Of a DNA stretch of 64,000 bases, positions 20,031 to 30,010 are shown piece by piece. The first letter of the stretch is position 1; each line of letters opens with the position of its first letter. The DNA comes from Breznakibacter xylanolyticus (GTDB lineage: Bacteria; Bacteroidota; Bacteroidia; Bacteroidales; Marinilabiliaceae): NCBI RefSeq assembly GCF_003254275.1, contig NZ_QKZK01000005.1, forward strand, positions 79,343-143,342. The letters run 5' to 3'. The position numbers were made by a program, and so were the translations under genes. A model generated the notes under the pieces. The model was not told the DNA's origin. It saw nothing but the letters and a program-made list of their open reading frames with translations, and searched no databases.

Positions 20031-20638
20031 AGACGGTTTTCATTCGCCCCTTTGAACGATTCAATTACTCCTGAAAGTATTACTGTTGAATGCTTCAACC
20101 GAAAAGAGATTCAGAGGGAGCATCATAGGCACTCATTAAATGGGTTTAAAACTGTCTTTAAGCCCTTTATGTTTCCCTTTTGAACACTGACAACACTCCA
20201 ATACCAATAATAACACGGTCAATCTGTGCCGAATAAATAACTCACTTTAGTTATTATCTCCTTGTTTATTCACGCACAGGGTTAAGCTTAAAAACGATAT
20301 ACCCGAATGTTGTGATGACGCACATGCAATGAAATCCCTGACAATGAATGAATCCACGAATTACACGAATTGAAAAGCAATTATGATATTTCCATGACTT
20401 GCGTATGCAAGTCATGGAAATTCGTGGAATTCGTGTTAATCGACGAAGTCGCTTTACATAGCAAAGAATTCATGGAAAAATCCTTTTAACTCATCACAAC
20501 ATAAGGGAATAGCAAGAACTTAAACCATCCCTTAAAGAACTCTGAGCCTCTCACCTAAAGTTTCTGTGCTACTGACAAGGCAAAACCATGTTAAAATCCT
20601 GCGATTCAACGAACAGCACATTAATTCAAAGCACGCCA
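20031..20638. other. Intergenic region between convergent genes
   Basis: 608 bases between the unknown exported protein and the ABC transporter. It contains the palindromic element at 20352-20436 (separate entry). The remainder shows no coding character and no tRNA. Confidence 0.6.
20352..20436. repeat. Palindromic intergenic element
   Basis: A perfect 15-base stem (20388-20402 with 20407-20421; arm ATTTCCATGACTTGC, loop GTAT). It is flanked on the left by tandem CCACGAATT-ACACGAATT and on the right by the same two units in reverse complement. There is no T tract, so it is not a classic terminator. The CACGAATT units resemble short repeats I have seen widely in Bacteroidetes intergenic DNA; copy number cannot be told here. 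Confidence 0.7.
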
Positions 20639-23600
20639 TTAACCGCTGATTTTCTGTAACTGTTTTTGAATTTGTTTGAGCCTGAACTTTTCGAACACAT
20701 GCAAGAGTTTGCGTAACAAGTCGAAATAGAGCGTCACATAAAAAATGGCCGTTCCAAACCAAATCACCATCACATTGAACCAAGCCGTTGGAATGGTCAT
20801 ACCCGCCAGACGTTTTACCGGGGCATAGAAATGAGCCCGTCCCCAATTTGACAATGGCGTTTGAAAGATGGGATGTCGCTTCTGGATGTATCGTTTGCCT
20901 GTGAATTCAATTTGGCGCAATTCGTTTCGCTTTAACAATTGAGTCGCCAAAGCTTCGTTGTAATGCTTCTGTTTAAACTCCAACATCGCTTCGTTACTTC
21001 CTAACGATTGAGTGAGCGATGCAATTTTTTCGTCTTTTAACTCCCGCTGATGATTGTAGTATTCATTCAGCTCAGCCTTGCATTTTTCGAGCATTTCTTT
21101 GATCCGTGCATAGGTTTCGGGTGTATAAATCACATCCTTAAGATCAAGCATCTGATGAAACTGAATCCAATCGGCCTGTATCCTTTTCAGCTCAGTTCGG
21201 AGAACAGAGAAACCAACCTCCAAACTACCGGCATCATTGTCGTAAAAATCGCTGACACATTGCTCATTCTGCTTCATTAACTGAGGAATAAGCGTTCCTG
21301 CATAAAAATTTGAACGACTCATGCCCATCTCATAACGGAATATTTTTCGCTCAAAACGGTTATTGACAAATTGGTTTACCGCCAACGCTTCATAGGCCCA
21401 CCGCGAGGTCATTAAATCGCCCATTCGGGGCACATACTCTTCGGACGCGATGGATTTATGCAACTTATCGAAATTGACAATCACGCCACTAAAAAGCAAT
21501 TGAGGGATGAGAATGACGGGAATCAAAATATAAATGGAGACCACACTGTTCAGACCACTGCTTACATTCAACCCCACCAAATTGGCAAAACAAGCGGTCG
21601 AGAATAAGATGCCCCAATAAGCGAGGTTCATGCCTTCAATTTCGAGAATTGCGTTGCCTATCAAGACAAAGCTCAAGGTTTGAATGGCTGAAATGGTAAA
21701 AAGGATTGAAATTTTACTAATCAAATAACTAAAACGACTCAGGTTCAAAAACTTCTCGCGCTTGAGTAATTTGCGATCCTTGATAATCTCTTCGGCACTC
21801 ACATTGAGCCCCAGAAAAATAGCAACCACCACACTCATAAACAAATAAGCCGGCAAATTGGTATTCTCGCTAAACACATAAGCATTGGGATCGGTAGCTG
21901 TGCCGGCCACATATTTGGTGAAAAAACCCAATATAATGGCCAACAGAGGTGCTTCAAGAAGGTTAATCAACAGATATTGCTTGTCCTTAATCTTCTTAAG
22001 CACATCGCGCATTACAAAAATCTTGAATTGCTTGATGCGACCCGGAATATTATACAAATTGGGAGGCAAAGCATCCTTTTTCTGGGACACTTTACGATGC
22101 TTCCAGTCAAATTTGCTCTCAAAATTATCAAGATACAACTGATACCACTCTTCGGGTTTAACCTTACGCTTACGAATGGGTTTTCCCGAGGGGCTCACCA
22201 TCCTGGCTTCAATAATGCGAAGGGGCTGCTCGGTTTTCACATTCCCACACGACTGACACTCGCGCTCCTCGGCATTGACATAATTGGCCTGCTGCTTAAA
22301 ATAAACAATGGCATCCATGGGATTACCACTGTAAATAATGTGCCCTCCCCGATCGATAATTAACAATTTATCGATGAGTTTATATAAATCCGAAGAAGGT
22401 TGGTGAATGTTAATAATCACCAAACGCCCCTTAAGGGTTTGACGCTTGAGCAAGACAATCACCTTCTCTGAATCCATTGATGATAATCCCGAAGTAGGCT
22501 CATCAACAAAAAGAATAGAAGGCTCCCGAATTAATTCAAGAGCAATATTGAGACGCTTACGCTGCCCTCCGCTAAGCACTTTGCGCAAAGGATTGCCCAC
22601 AACCAAGTCGCGAGCCTCCACCAAATCGAAATCGTTGAGAGCCCGTTCAACCAGCTTGGTGATCTCTTCTTCACTCAAATGACTGAAACAAAGTCGAGCA
22701 TTATAATAAAGATTCTCGAAAACAGTAAACTCCTCAATCAACATATCATCCTGAGGAACAAAACCTATCACCCCCTCCAGATGCGCATGTTCATTGTGCA
22801 AATCATAACCATTCACAAAAATGCGACCATGGCTAAGCTTATAATTCCCATTGAGCACATTGAGCAGTGTGGACTTACCCGAGCCACTACCTCCCATCAC
22901 GGCCACCAATTGACCGGAACGACCGGCAAAACTAAACTGGTGGATGCCAATTTGATCGTTGTTGAATTTATATTCAACATCAATGGCGCGATAAACGATG
23001 CGCCCCTTGTCCTCACGCTGAAAGAATTTTTCGGCAATGGTTCCATAATAAACCGGAGGCATCATGGAGGTTTTAATCACAGAACCGGCATTTAACACAT
23101 AAGCCTTGTCCTGCTCAACCTTATTGCCGTTCATGTAAAGGTTACGCGAACCATTATACCTAAAAAAGAAAGAATTGGTGCTGCGAATGTGCAACACCCA
23201 TATCATCACCTGCTGCCGATCGTTCACAATCTGCTTCACATCTGCATATTCAGGATGGGCTTCACCGGCAATTAACAACAATACAGAACGATCATTTACC
23301 TCATAAGGCTTCCCGAGAATGAATGTTGACAAATGCTGAAAGTCATTTTCATTGATTTGCAACTCACGAGCCACTGTCCCAATGAAACTTTTTTCGTCAT
23401 CAGTAATCTCTTCTTCGCCTTGTAAAAAGTTCATCAGCAGTCCCAAAAGAATAATACGGGGCTCCTCTTCCATTTCAAGAGTGATGTGACGACAAATGTC
23501 TAACATTTTTAGGTAACGGCGTGCCTCGTCACGATCCTTATCTTCACGCGATTGGCTCCCGTGGGCCACACTGTTTTCGTGTTGCAATGACGACAAATAC

Positions 23601-23761
23601 ACATCATACCGGCTCATATACTGATGAATGTATTCACCACTGTACGAACGGCGCAAAAACGTCTCCACCCAAGTGCGTGCTTTTTCGGCTTTATCGCCCG
23701 GCTGCAAATCGGTGAGTAACGCAAAGAGTTGCATCAATGCCTCGAGTAACGACTCACTCAT
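20639..23761 (-). CDS. ABC transporter, TerB/FHA-like N-terminus fused to ABCG-type ATPase and permease
   Basis: 1040 residues. Order: helical region; acidic TerB-like segment around 90-150 ('LLMNFLQGEEEITDDEKSF'); FHA-like beta domain around 190-250; ABC ATPase with Walker A GGSGSGKS (290-297), signature LSGGQ (396-400) and Walker B ILFVDE (416-421); then a Cys-containing linker ('ERECQSCGNVKTEQ') and an ABC-2 permease of about six membrane segments. A long coiled-coil insertion follows ('KEMLEKCKAELNEYYNHQRELKDEKIASL'), before a last membrane helix. The ATPase-first order is that of ABCG half-transporters. The substrate is unknown. The regulatory-looking N-terminus and the coiled coil are the unusual parts. 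Confidence 0.8.
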   Translation of the reverse strand: MSESLLEALMQLFALLTDLQPGDKAEKARTWVETFLRRSYSGEYIHQYMSRYDVYLSSLQHENSVAHGSQSREDKDRDEARRYLKMLDICRHITLEMEEEPRIILLGLLMNFLQGEEEITDDEKSFIGTVARELQINENDFQHLSTFILGKPYEVNDRSVLLLIAGEAHPEYADVKQIVNDRQQVMIWVLHIRSTNSFFFRYNGSRNLYMNGNKVEQDKAYVLNAGSVIKTSMMPPVYYGTIAEKFFQREDKGRIVYRAIDVEYKFNNDQIGIHQFSFAGRSGQLVAVMGGSGSGKSTLLNVLNGNYKLSHGRIFVNGYDLHNEHAHLEGVIGFVPQDDMLIEEFTVFENLYYNARLCFSHLSEEEITKLVERALNDFDLVEARDLVVGNPLRKVLSGGQRKRLNIALELIREPSILFVDEPTSGLSSMDSEKVIVLLKRQTLKGRLVIINIHQPSSDLYKLIDKLLIIDRGGHIIYSGNPMDAIVYFKQQANYVNAEERECQSCGNVKTEQPLRIIEARMVSPSGKPIRKRKVKPEEWYQLYLDNFESKFDWKHRKVSQKKDALPPNLYNIPGRIKQFKIFVMRDVLKKIKDKQYLLINLLEAPLLAIILGFFTKYVAGTATDPNAYVFSENTNLPAYLFMSVVVAIFLGLNVSAEEIIKDRKLLKREKFLNLSRFSYLISKISILFTISAIQTLSFVLIGNAILEIEGMNLAYWGILFSTACFANLVGLNVSSGLNSVVSIYILIPVILIPQLLFSGVIVNFDKLHKSIASEEYVPRMGDLMTSRWAYEALAVNQFVNNRFERKIFRYEMGMSRSNFYAGTLIPQLMKQNEQCVSDFYDNDAGSLEVGFSVLRTELKRIQADWIQFHQMLDLKDVIYTPETYARIKEMLEKCKAELNEYYNHQRELKDEKIASLTQSLGSNEAMLEFKQKHYNEALATQLLKRNELRQIEFTGKRYIQKRHPIFQTPLSNWGRAHFYAPVKRLAGMTIPTAWFNVMVIWFGTAIFYVTLYFDLLRKLLHVFEKFRLKQIQKQLQKISG

Positions 23762-23788
23762 GAAATGGTTTGGATTAAAGGAAATACG

Positions 23789-23830
23789 AAAAAAAGGAGC
23801 TGCCTCGATAATTTTGAGAGCTCCTTTTTT
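23789..23830. terminator. Bidirectional terminator
   Basis: GGAGCT (23796-23801) pairs with AGCTCC (23819-23824). It is flanked by A7 on one side and T6 on the other, so it works in both directions. It separates the lipoprotein gene from the ABC transporter gene. Confidence 0.75.
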
Positions 23831-23874
23831 GTAATATCAACAACTCTCCTCAAAGGAGAGAAATTCACAAATGG

Positions 23875-24678
23875 TTAAGCAACAATCTTGCTGCGCAAAG
23901 TACGCACCAAGTCGCGAATGCTGTTGAACTGCTCTTCGGTAATGCCTCCTTCGATTGAATCGAAAACAGTACGAATGGGAGTCAAATCGGTCAACACATC
24001 CTGCACATCGGTACTGGCAGCATCTTTGGTCATGATGTCCATCAAGTCTTTAAGCGTTGCTCTTTGATCCATCACAATTTTCACCATCTCCTTATTGTTA
24101 TAAGTATCTTCAGAGATGTGTGTTGCAATGTAAAGCGCCTCAATCCAACTGCCGGCCATCACGATAGACGATACACCTGCGCGGTCATTGTTCTGCAAAT
24201 AAGCATAAGTGTTGTAAAATGAATCGGTAATCAGTTTCACCAATGCATCTTTGTTATCAGCATTTTGCTCTACTTTATCGATGATATCGGGATCGATGGC
24301 CGCAGCAATATTTAACTCCTCAATCAATCGTTTAGAGGCGGTCATATAATCAAGCGTCTCCTGTTTTTGACGATAGGTACTGGCATAACTCAAATCGGCA
24401 CCATAAACACCAAGGTTTAAAGCCTGACTCTTTTCAGTCATGTATTTGGTGGCATTAGAAGCCGGATTTGACAACGTGAGAATATAAGCTGCACCAATGC
24501 GATTAAGCATTTCGGTCACTTCATAAGAAGTGGGTAACGGATACACCACATCTTTCACCTTGTTTTCAATCACTTTTTTCTCGTCGGCCGACTTTTGACG
24601 ATTGCAATTGCATGATGTGCCCAACACCATCAAAAGTGCTGTGCCTGAAACGGTAATGCCCTTTAAATATGCTCTCAT
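23875..24678 (-). CDS. Probable lipoprotein of unknown function
   Basis: 267 residues. The N-terminus has a basic start, a hydrophobic stretch and a lipobox-like 'LGTSCNCN', so it is probably lipid-anchored at Cys23. The mature part is nearly all helical and acidic ('IENKVKDVVYPLPTSYEVTEMLNRIGAAYIL', 'SSIVMAGSWIEALYIATHI'). I do not recognise a named family with certainty. It has its own -7 element and a terminator on both sides of the message, so it is a single-gene unit. Confidence 0.65.
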   Translation of the reverse strand: MRAYLKGITVSGTALLMVLGTSCNCNRQKSADEKKVIENKVKDVVYPLPTSYEVTEMLNRIGAAYILTLSNPASNATKYMTEKSQALNLGVYGADLSYASTYRQKQETLDYMTASKRLIEELNIAAAIDPDIIDKVEQNADNKDALVKLITDSFYNTYAYLQNNDRAGVSSIVMAGSWIEALYIATHISEDTYNNKEMVKIVMDQRATLKDLMDIMTKDAASTDVQDVLTDLTPIRTVFDSIEGGITEEQFNSIRDLVRTLRSKIVA

Positions 24679-25028
24679 GATAATGAATCTCTTTTAGTTT
24701 TTACAAATATAGGTGCTAATTTGAAACATTCTAATGAATGAGGTTTTAAATTTAATGGAATTGTTACCATCTGAGATCTTTTTTTTTGCTTGCATTCTAA
24801 AAAAAATTAAGGTGTGCGTAAATTTGTGATGACTGTCCTGCCATGTTCAGAATGACTCGACAGAATATTGGTGAAATCAATGGGAGTTCTGTCAATTTGC
24901 GGTTACTTCCGAAGATTTAAAAAAAGCTCTTAGTCAAATTAAAGTTTTTCGTTAATTTGTTAAAAGCAGAACCTTTTCGGTCTTCCTTTAAAAAGCCTTA
25001 AAGCGTTACCACCTACTGAAACACCAAC
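24679..25028. other. Intergenic region between divergent genes
   Basis: 350 AT-rich bases between the lipoprotein gene and the hybrid sensor-regulator gene. It holds the lipoprotein -7 element (24704-24711). TTAATTTG near 24952 is a 7-of-8 match to TAnnTTTG and may serve the sensor gene. Nothing else stands out. Confidence 0.5.
24704..24711 (-). promoter_or_regulatory. -7 element of the lipoprotein gene
   Basis: The minus strand reads TATATTTG, an exact TAnnTTTG match, 26 bases before the ATG at 24678. The -33 region is not a clear match. Confidence 0.5.
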
Positions 25029-28000
25029 ATGGGCATCATACTGAAATACACGCTTATAACTACACTTTGGCTCACAGCCTTGATGGCCAATGCCGAACTG
25101 ACCAACAACATGTTTGACATCAGACACCTGGGATATTCGGAAGGGCTCAGCAGTCAACGGGTATTTTCCATCGTCGAAGACCAGAACAGTGCCATTTGGG
25201 TAGCCACAAAAATTGGCATAGACCGATACAATGGTCAGGTGGTGAAAAGTTATACCCTCCCTGGAAATCTTTTCCATGGTGAAATGGCGGGTCGCAAGCT
25301 ACGATTACTGTACCACCCTAACGGCGGGCTTTGGGCCTACGATCATACCGGCAGAATTTTTCAATACTCATCCAAAGACGATGCCTTTGAACAGAAGCTT
25401 TCGTTGGGTGAAGCCATTGGAGGAGAAATCATCCTCAACAAAGTATTCATGGACAGCATGGGCAGTTTATGGATGGGGTTGAGCAAGGGGCTGTATAAAA
25501 AAGAAAAAAACGGCAGCATCATTACCGTTTTGGCCAATCAGTATGTGAATGACATTGTGGCCGATTCAGAGTCAATATATGTAGGCACATCCACAGGGGT
25601 GGTGCAACTCGCTCCAAACCAGGAGCCCAAATGGCTGGTGAGGGATAAGGATGTCCAAAGCCTTTACTGCCAACATGTCAACCGGGAACTTTGGATTGGT
25701 ACCTTCAACAGCGGCCTGTGGGTATTGATGCTTAACAATGACATCTTACTGCCATTGAAAGGGCAAAGCACCGGCTTTTTGAACCCCATACGCGCCATCA
25801 CCGCATACAATGACCAAACCTTACTGGTAGGGATTGATGGTGGCGGTGTTTACACGGTCGACATGCAATCGAAGGAACCCCATTTGCTAATGAGCACGGA
25901 AGATAGCACCGACATTCACCTGAGAGGGAACGGTATTTATGCCGTCACCACCGACCGTCAGGGAAATATATGGATTGGCAGCTATTCAGGCGGCGTTTCG
26001 GTGGCCATTCGTTCCAGTTATTCCACCCGTATATTAAAACACGTAAAAGGAAGTCATCATTCGTTAGCCAACAACAACATCAACAGCATTGAAGAAAGTA
26101 GCAATGGTGAACTTTGGTTTACCACCGACAACGGCATCAGCATTTTAAATGAAAGAACCAACACCTGGCAGCATGTGCTGGAAGGAACCGTAGTGGTGAC
26201 CCTTTGCCGCGCCCCAAACGGTAATATTTGGGCAGGCACATACGGCGATGGCGTATACCTGCTGAATCAAAAAGGACAACCGCTTCAACATCTGACCCAA
26301 CAGCAAGGGGCACTCACCACCAACTACATTTTCTCCATCAGGCAGGACATCGATGGTGATATATGGGTGGGAGGTCACAACGGCTGGTTGATGCTGCTCG
26401 ACAAAGAGGGGCGACACAAGCAAACTTTCGACATCAAATGGATTCATTCCATCGAGATTGTTGCCCGCAACCAGGTAGCTGTTGCCACCGTTAATGGGTT
26501 TTATTTGGTAAACAAGTCTGCCAACACCATAAAACGTTACGCCTCTTTTCCCGAATTTCAACATCAAAATGCCAGCACCTACATTATTTCGATGTTATTT
26601 AACCAAGACCAAACCGTTTGGTTGGGAACCGAAGGCGGTGGCTTAATTCTATACAATCTCAACACCGGCGCGACCAAAACTTTTACAACCGGCGATGGCT
26701 TGCCCTCGGACGATGTTTACAGTGTGCAAAAAGATGACCAGGGGCGCTTGTGGATGAGCACCGGCAAGGGCTTGGCGCTCATGGAAAACCACGACATATC
26801 GAACCTTAATTACCTGGGCGACATAGACAAAGAATACAATAAATCGTCCTTTGCAAGGCTTTCCGACGGACGCTTCGCCTATGGCAGCACCGATGGGGCA
26901 GTGCTTGTAAAGCCAGAAGCCATTGGCCAAACCAACTATGGGGCACCCCTTCGCTTAACCGGACTGAACATCGATGATCTTGAGGCAGAAAAAGAGAAGA
27001 GCATGCTGCCAAACATTTACGACATGCTGGCGAAAGGAGTCGTCGAGTTACCCTACCGATACAACTCTTTTGCCATCCACTTCGAATCGATCAATCACCG
27101 CTTTCAGCGCGACATCAGCTACCAGCACATCCTTGAAGGCTACGACAAGACATGGAGCAATTCGTCGGCCGATGGCATCCTTCGTTACACCAATGTCGCT
27201 CCCGGTACCTACCTGTTAAAAGTCCGCAATTTGCGTCGAAGCAATGGAGCGATGATTGAAGAAAAAACGCTCTTGCTAACCGTGGCACAACCGTGGTGGA
27301 ACAGCTGGTGGGCTTGGATATTATATCTTACTTTGGCAGGCACCATTCTCTATTACACTTTTCGCTATAACAGCAATAAGCTTGAAAAGAAACACGACGA
27401 AGACAAAATCAAATTCTTCATCAATACCGCTCACGACATCCGCACACCGGTCACCCTTATTATGGCACCATTGGAAGACCTTGGTAGGGTGGCTGGGCTC
27501 AATGACAAAGCCCAATATTACCTCAACCTGGCACGCAACCACACGCAAAAGCTGCACTCGCTCATCACCCAATTGCTCGAATTTGAGAAGGTAGACACCA
27601 CCATGCAAAAAGCGAGCCTGTACCCACTGAATATCAACAGCATCCTCACGGAAGAAACGGTCAGCTTTCAGCCCTACTGCGACAGTAAGCAGGTGTATTT
27701 AAATTTAAACCTGCCCCACGAGGAAGTTGGCATCAGGGGGGATCGGCAAATGCTGGGCATGCTGCTCGACAACCTGCTGTCTAATGCCTGTAAATACACG
27801 CCATCACAGGGCGAAGTCACAATGGGATTAACCGCCACCAAACGAAAAGCCATCATAACGGTGAGAGACAACGGCATCGGCATCCCCAAAAAAGCACACA
27901 AATATCTGTTTAAGAAAGTCTATCGGGCCGAAAATGCCCAAAAGACACAAGAAGTAGGAACCGGATTCGGATTACTGCAGATATCCCGCATCGTTAAGAT

Positions 28001-28982
28001 AATGGGTGGACAAATCAAGGTTCACTCAGAGGAGAACAAGGGAAGCACTTTTACCATCATCCTGCCAAGAACTTACGATCAGCCCAGTGAAATACAGGAT
28101 ACTACAACCGTCACTCCACCCCGATCAACCGGATTTTTACCCGTCACCCAATCGGAACAGCCGGTGCTAACGAATAACATTGGTGAACAACCCAAAGAAA
28201 CCCTGCTCATTGTAGAAGACAACGAGACGCTCCGCTATTACCTTCGCCAGACTTTTGACGCTGAATTTCGGGTGATTGACGTTGCCAACGGTCAGGAAGC
28301 ACTGGACAGCCTCAGCCACGAATACCCCGATCTGATTCTTTCAGATGTGATGATGCCCGGCCTGCAAGGCGATGAGCTTTGTCGCATGATCAAGGAAAAT
28401 CCCGAAACGACAGGCATCCCCTTTGTATTGCTCACCGCCAAAGCCAATCACGATGCCACCGTAGAAGGGCTGAAGAAGGGTGCAGATGACTACATTCCCA
28501 AACCCTTTAGCACCGAAATCCTAAAGCTGAAAGTGCAAGGCCTGATTGAGAACAGAAAAAGGCAAAGGGAATTTTTCATGCGAGAAGCCCTTCGACAGGT
28601 CGGAAAAGACCTTTTGATCGGTGATAAAGAGTCACAACAAACAAGTGAAAGTGTACCAACCTTGTCTGAAAACGATCGCAATTTTGTTGAGCGCGCCACT
28701 CATTTGGTTCTCAATAACATCAGCAACACCGACTTCACCATCGACGCACTCTGCCGCGAAATGGCCATGAGTCGCACCCTGTTTTACAATCGCCTAAAAT
28801 CGCTCACCGGTAAAAGTCCCCAGGAGTTTATTCGCCTCATTCGGCTTCAAAAAGCCGCTGAGATGTTAAAAAATGGTAAAGGCGCAACCGAAACTGCGAT
28901 GGATTGTGGATTTGTAAATCCCAAGTATTTCAGTTCGCTGTTTAAGCAACATTTTGGGGTGCAGCCCAGCAAATACAAATAA
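25029..28982 (+). CDS. Hybrid two-component system sensor/regulator (HTCS)
   Basis: 1317 residues, one-protein sensor and transcription factor. Signal peptide, then a periplasmic double propeller of two-component-regulator repeats ('GNIWIGSYSGGVSVA', 'GELWFTTDNGISIL') and a Y_Y_Y domain. One membrane helix lies at about 760-780. Histidine kinase: H-box 'FFINTAHDIRTPVTLI' (His about 801), N-box 'DNLLSNACKYTP', 'VRDNGIGIP'. Receiver domain from about 1059 with phospho-acceptor Asp in 'LILSDVMMPG', and an AraC-type DNA-binding domain at about 1230-1317 ending 'FGVQPSKYK'. It lies directly upstream of GH16, SusC and SusD genes. By analogy with Bacteroides HTCS it should bind a beta-glucan oligosaccharide in the periplasm and activate this locus. 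Confidence 0.95.
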   Translation: MGIILKYTLITTLWLTALMANAELTNNMFDIRHLGYSEGLSSQRVFSIVEDQNSAIWVATKIGIDRYNGQVVKSYTLPGNLFHGEMAGRKLRLLYHPNGGLWAYDHTGRIFQYSSKDDAFEQKLSLGEAIGGEIILNKVFMDSMGSLWMGLSKGLYKKEKNGSIITVLANQYVNDIVADSESIYVGTSTGVVQLAPNQEPKWLVRDKDVQSLYCQHVNRELWIGTFNSGLWVLMLNNDILLPLKGQSTGFLNPIRAITAYNDQTLLVGIDGGGVYTVDMQSKEPHLLMSTEDSTDIHLRGNGIYAVTTDRQGNIWIGSYSGGVSVAIRSSYSTRILKHVKGSHHSLANNNINSIEESSNGELWFTTDNGISILNERTNTWQHVLEGTVVVTLCRAPNGNIWAGTYGDGVYLLNQKGQPLQHLTQQQGALTTNYIFSIRQDIDGDIWVGGHNGWLMLLDKEGRHKQTFDIKWIHSIEIVARNQVAVATVNGFYLVNKSANTIKRYASFPEFQHQNASTYIISMLFNQDQTVWLGTEGGGLILYNLNTGATKTFTTGDGLPSDDVYSVQKDDQGRLWMSTGKGLALMENHDISNLNYLGDIDKEYNKSSFARLSDGRFAYGSTDGAVLVKPEAIGQTNYGAPLRLTGLNIDDLEAEKEKSMLPNIYDMLAKGVVELPYRYNSFAIHFESINHRFQRDISYQHILEGYDKTWSNSSADGILRYTNVAPGTYLLKVRNLRRSNGAMIEEKTLLLTVAQPWWNSWWAWILYLTLAGTILYYTFRYNSNKLEKKHDEDKIKFFINTAHDIRTPVTLIMAPLEDLGRVAGLNDKAQYYLNLARNHTQKLHSLITQLLEFEKVDTTMQKASLYPLNINSILTEETVSFQPYCDSKQVYLNLNLPHEEVGIRGDRQMLGMLLDNLLSNACKYTPSQGEVTMGLTATKRKAIITVRDNGIGIPKKAHKYLFKKVYRAENAQKTQEVGTGFGLLQISRIVKIMGGQIKVHSEENKGSTFTIILPRTYDQPSEIQDTTTVTPPRSTGFLPVTQSEQPVLTNNIGEQPKETLLIVEDNETLRYYLRQTFDAEFRVIDVANGQEALDSLSHEYPDLILSDVMMPGLQGDELCRMIKENPETTGIPFVLLTAKANHDATVEGLKKGADDYIPKPFSTEILKLKVQGLIENRKRQREFFMREALRQVGKDLLIGDKESQQTSESVPTLSENDRNFVERATHLVLNNISNTDFTIDALCREMAMSRTLFYNRLKSLTGKSPQEFIRLIRLQKAAEMLKNGKGATETAMDCGFVNPKYFSSLFKQHFGVQPSKYK

Positions 28983-29168
28983 CAGAGGCCTTTCCACACC
29001 TCATGCTCTCCGTTTTTTCATTTCATAAATGATAGCTTTCAAACCTTGTTTGTCAGCTATCAAACCCTCCTTTTAACATTAGTTAGGAAATTTGTGCCAT
29101 CCTCAATTCTCATGAGGAGAATGGCTTAGCTATGCTTACAGATTTCACACACTAAAACAAATGGAAAC

Positions 29169-29996
29169 ATGAGGAGGTTATTGACATTATTAATTATCAC
29201 AAGCAGTTTCATCCAACAGGCTTGCTCCAAAGAAGAGGGAAATCCTCCACTCGAGGAGCAGCAGGAAACTCATCGGTTCATGGATGATTTCGACGTTTTC
29301 GATGAAAAAGTATGGACCAAAGAAACACACGCGCCGGGCTGGGTGAATCAGGAACTGCAGGCCTACCAACCCGCCAACGTAACCGTCGGAACCGACAATG
29401 GCAAATCGGTGCTCATTCTGACGGCCGAACGCTACGGCGACAAAATCTACTCGGGCCGTGTCAACAGTCAGGGGAAATTCAATTTTAAGTTTGGTCGCAT
29501 CGAAGCCAGCATCAAACTACCCAAAACAGCCAATGGTTTATGGCCGGCCTTTTGGATGATGGGTGACAACGACAAACAATGGCCTGCCTGCGGCGAAATT
29601 GACATTTTGGAAATGGGCGAACGCCAGGGCATTGCCAACAACACACAGGAAACCTATTACAACACGGCCATCCATTACGGCGCCGATTTGGCATCGCACC
29701 GTCAGGAGTACCACTCGGCCAATTTCATCCACAGCTTGCAGGATGGTGCTTACCATACCTATTCACTGGAGTGGACCGAGAACAACCTCATCATCAGCAT
29801 CGACGGGGTGAAATTCAAAACATTTGACATCAGCCCATTGAGTGGTCGTCACGAATATTTCCAAGGTCCCTGCTTCATTCTCTTCAATTTAGCAGTGGGT
29901 GGCGCCTTTCCATACATTCACGACCTCAGTGAACTGACTGCCTTGAAAGACGGCGAAAAAGCATATATGTACATCGATTGGGTAAAAGTCTATTAA
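29169..29996 (+). CDS. GH16 beta-glucanase lipoprotein (laminarinase-type)
   Basis: 275 residues. A lipobox (IQQAC, Cys19) suggests an outer-membrane, possibly surface, lipoprotein. The GH16 domain has 'GRIEASIKLPKTANGLWPAFWMMG' and the catalytic motif EIDILE, with nucleophile Glu143, helper Asp145 and acid/base Glu148. The unbroken E-x-D-x-x-E with Met after it is the beta-bulge form seen in laminarinases and other endo-beta-1,3-glucanases. Mixed-linkage glucanase activity is possible; agarase or carrageenase is less likely. It is the first structural gene after the HTCS and ends 14 bases before susC. Probably makes the first cut for SusCD import. Confidence 0.85.
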   Translation: MRRLLTLLIITSSFIQQACSKEEGNPPLEEQQETHRFMDDFDVFDEKVWTKETHAPGWVNQELQAYQPANVTVGTDNGKSVLILTAERYGDKIYSGRVNSQGKFNFKFGRIEASIKLPKTANGLWPAFWMMGDNDKQWPACGEIDILEMGERQGIANNTQETYYNTAIHYGADLASHRQEYHSANFIHSLQDGAYHTYSLEWTENNLIISIDGVKFKTFDISPLSGRHEYFQGPCFILFNLAVGGAFPYIHDLSELTALKDGEKAYMYIDWVKVY

Positions 29997-30010
29997 TAGC
30001 GACAAGATCT

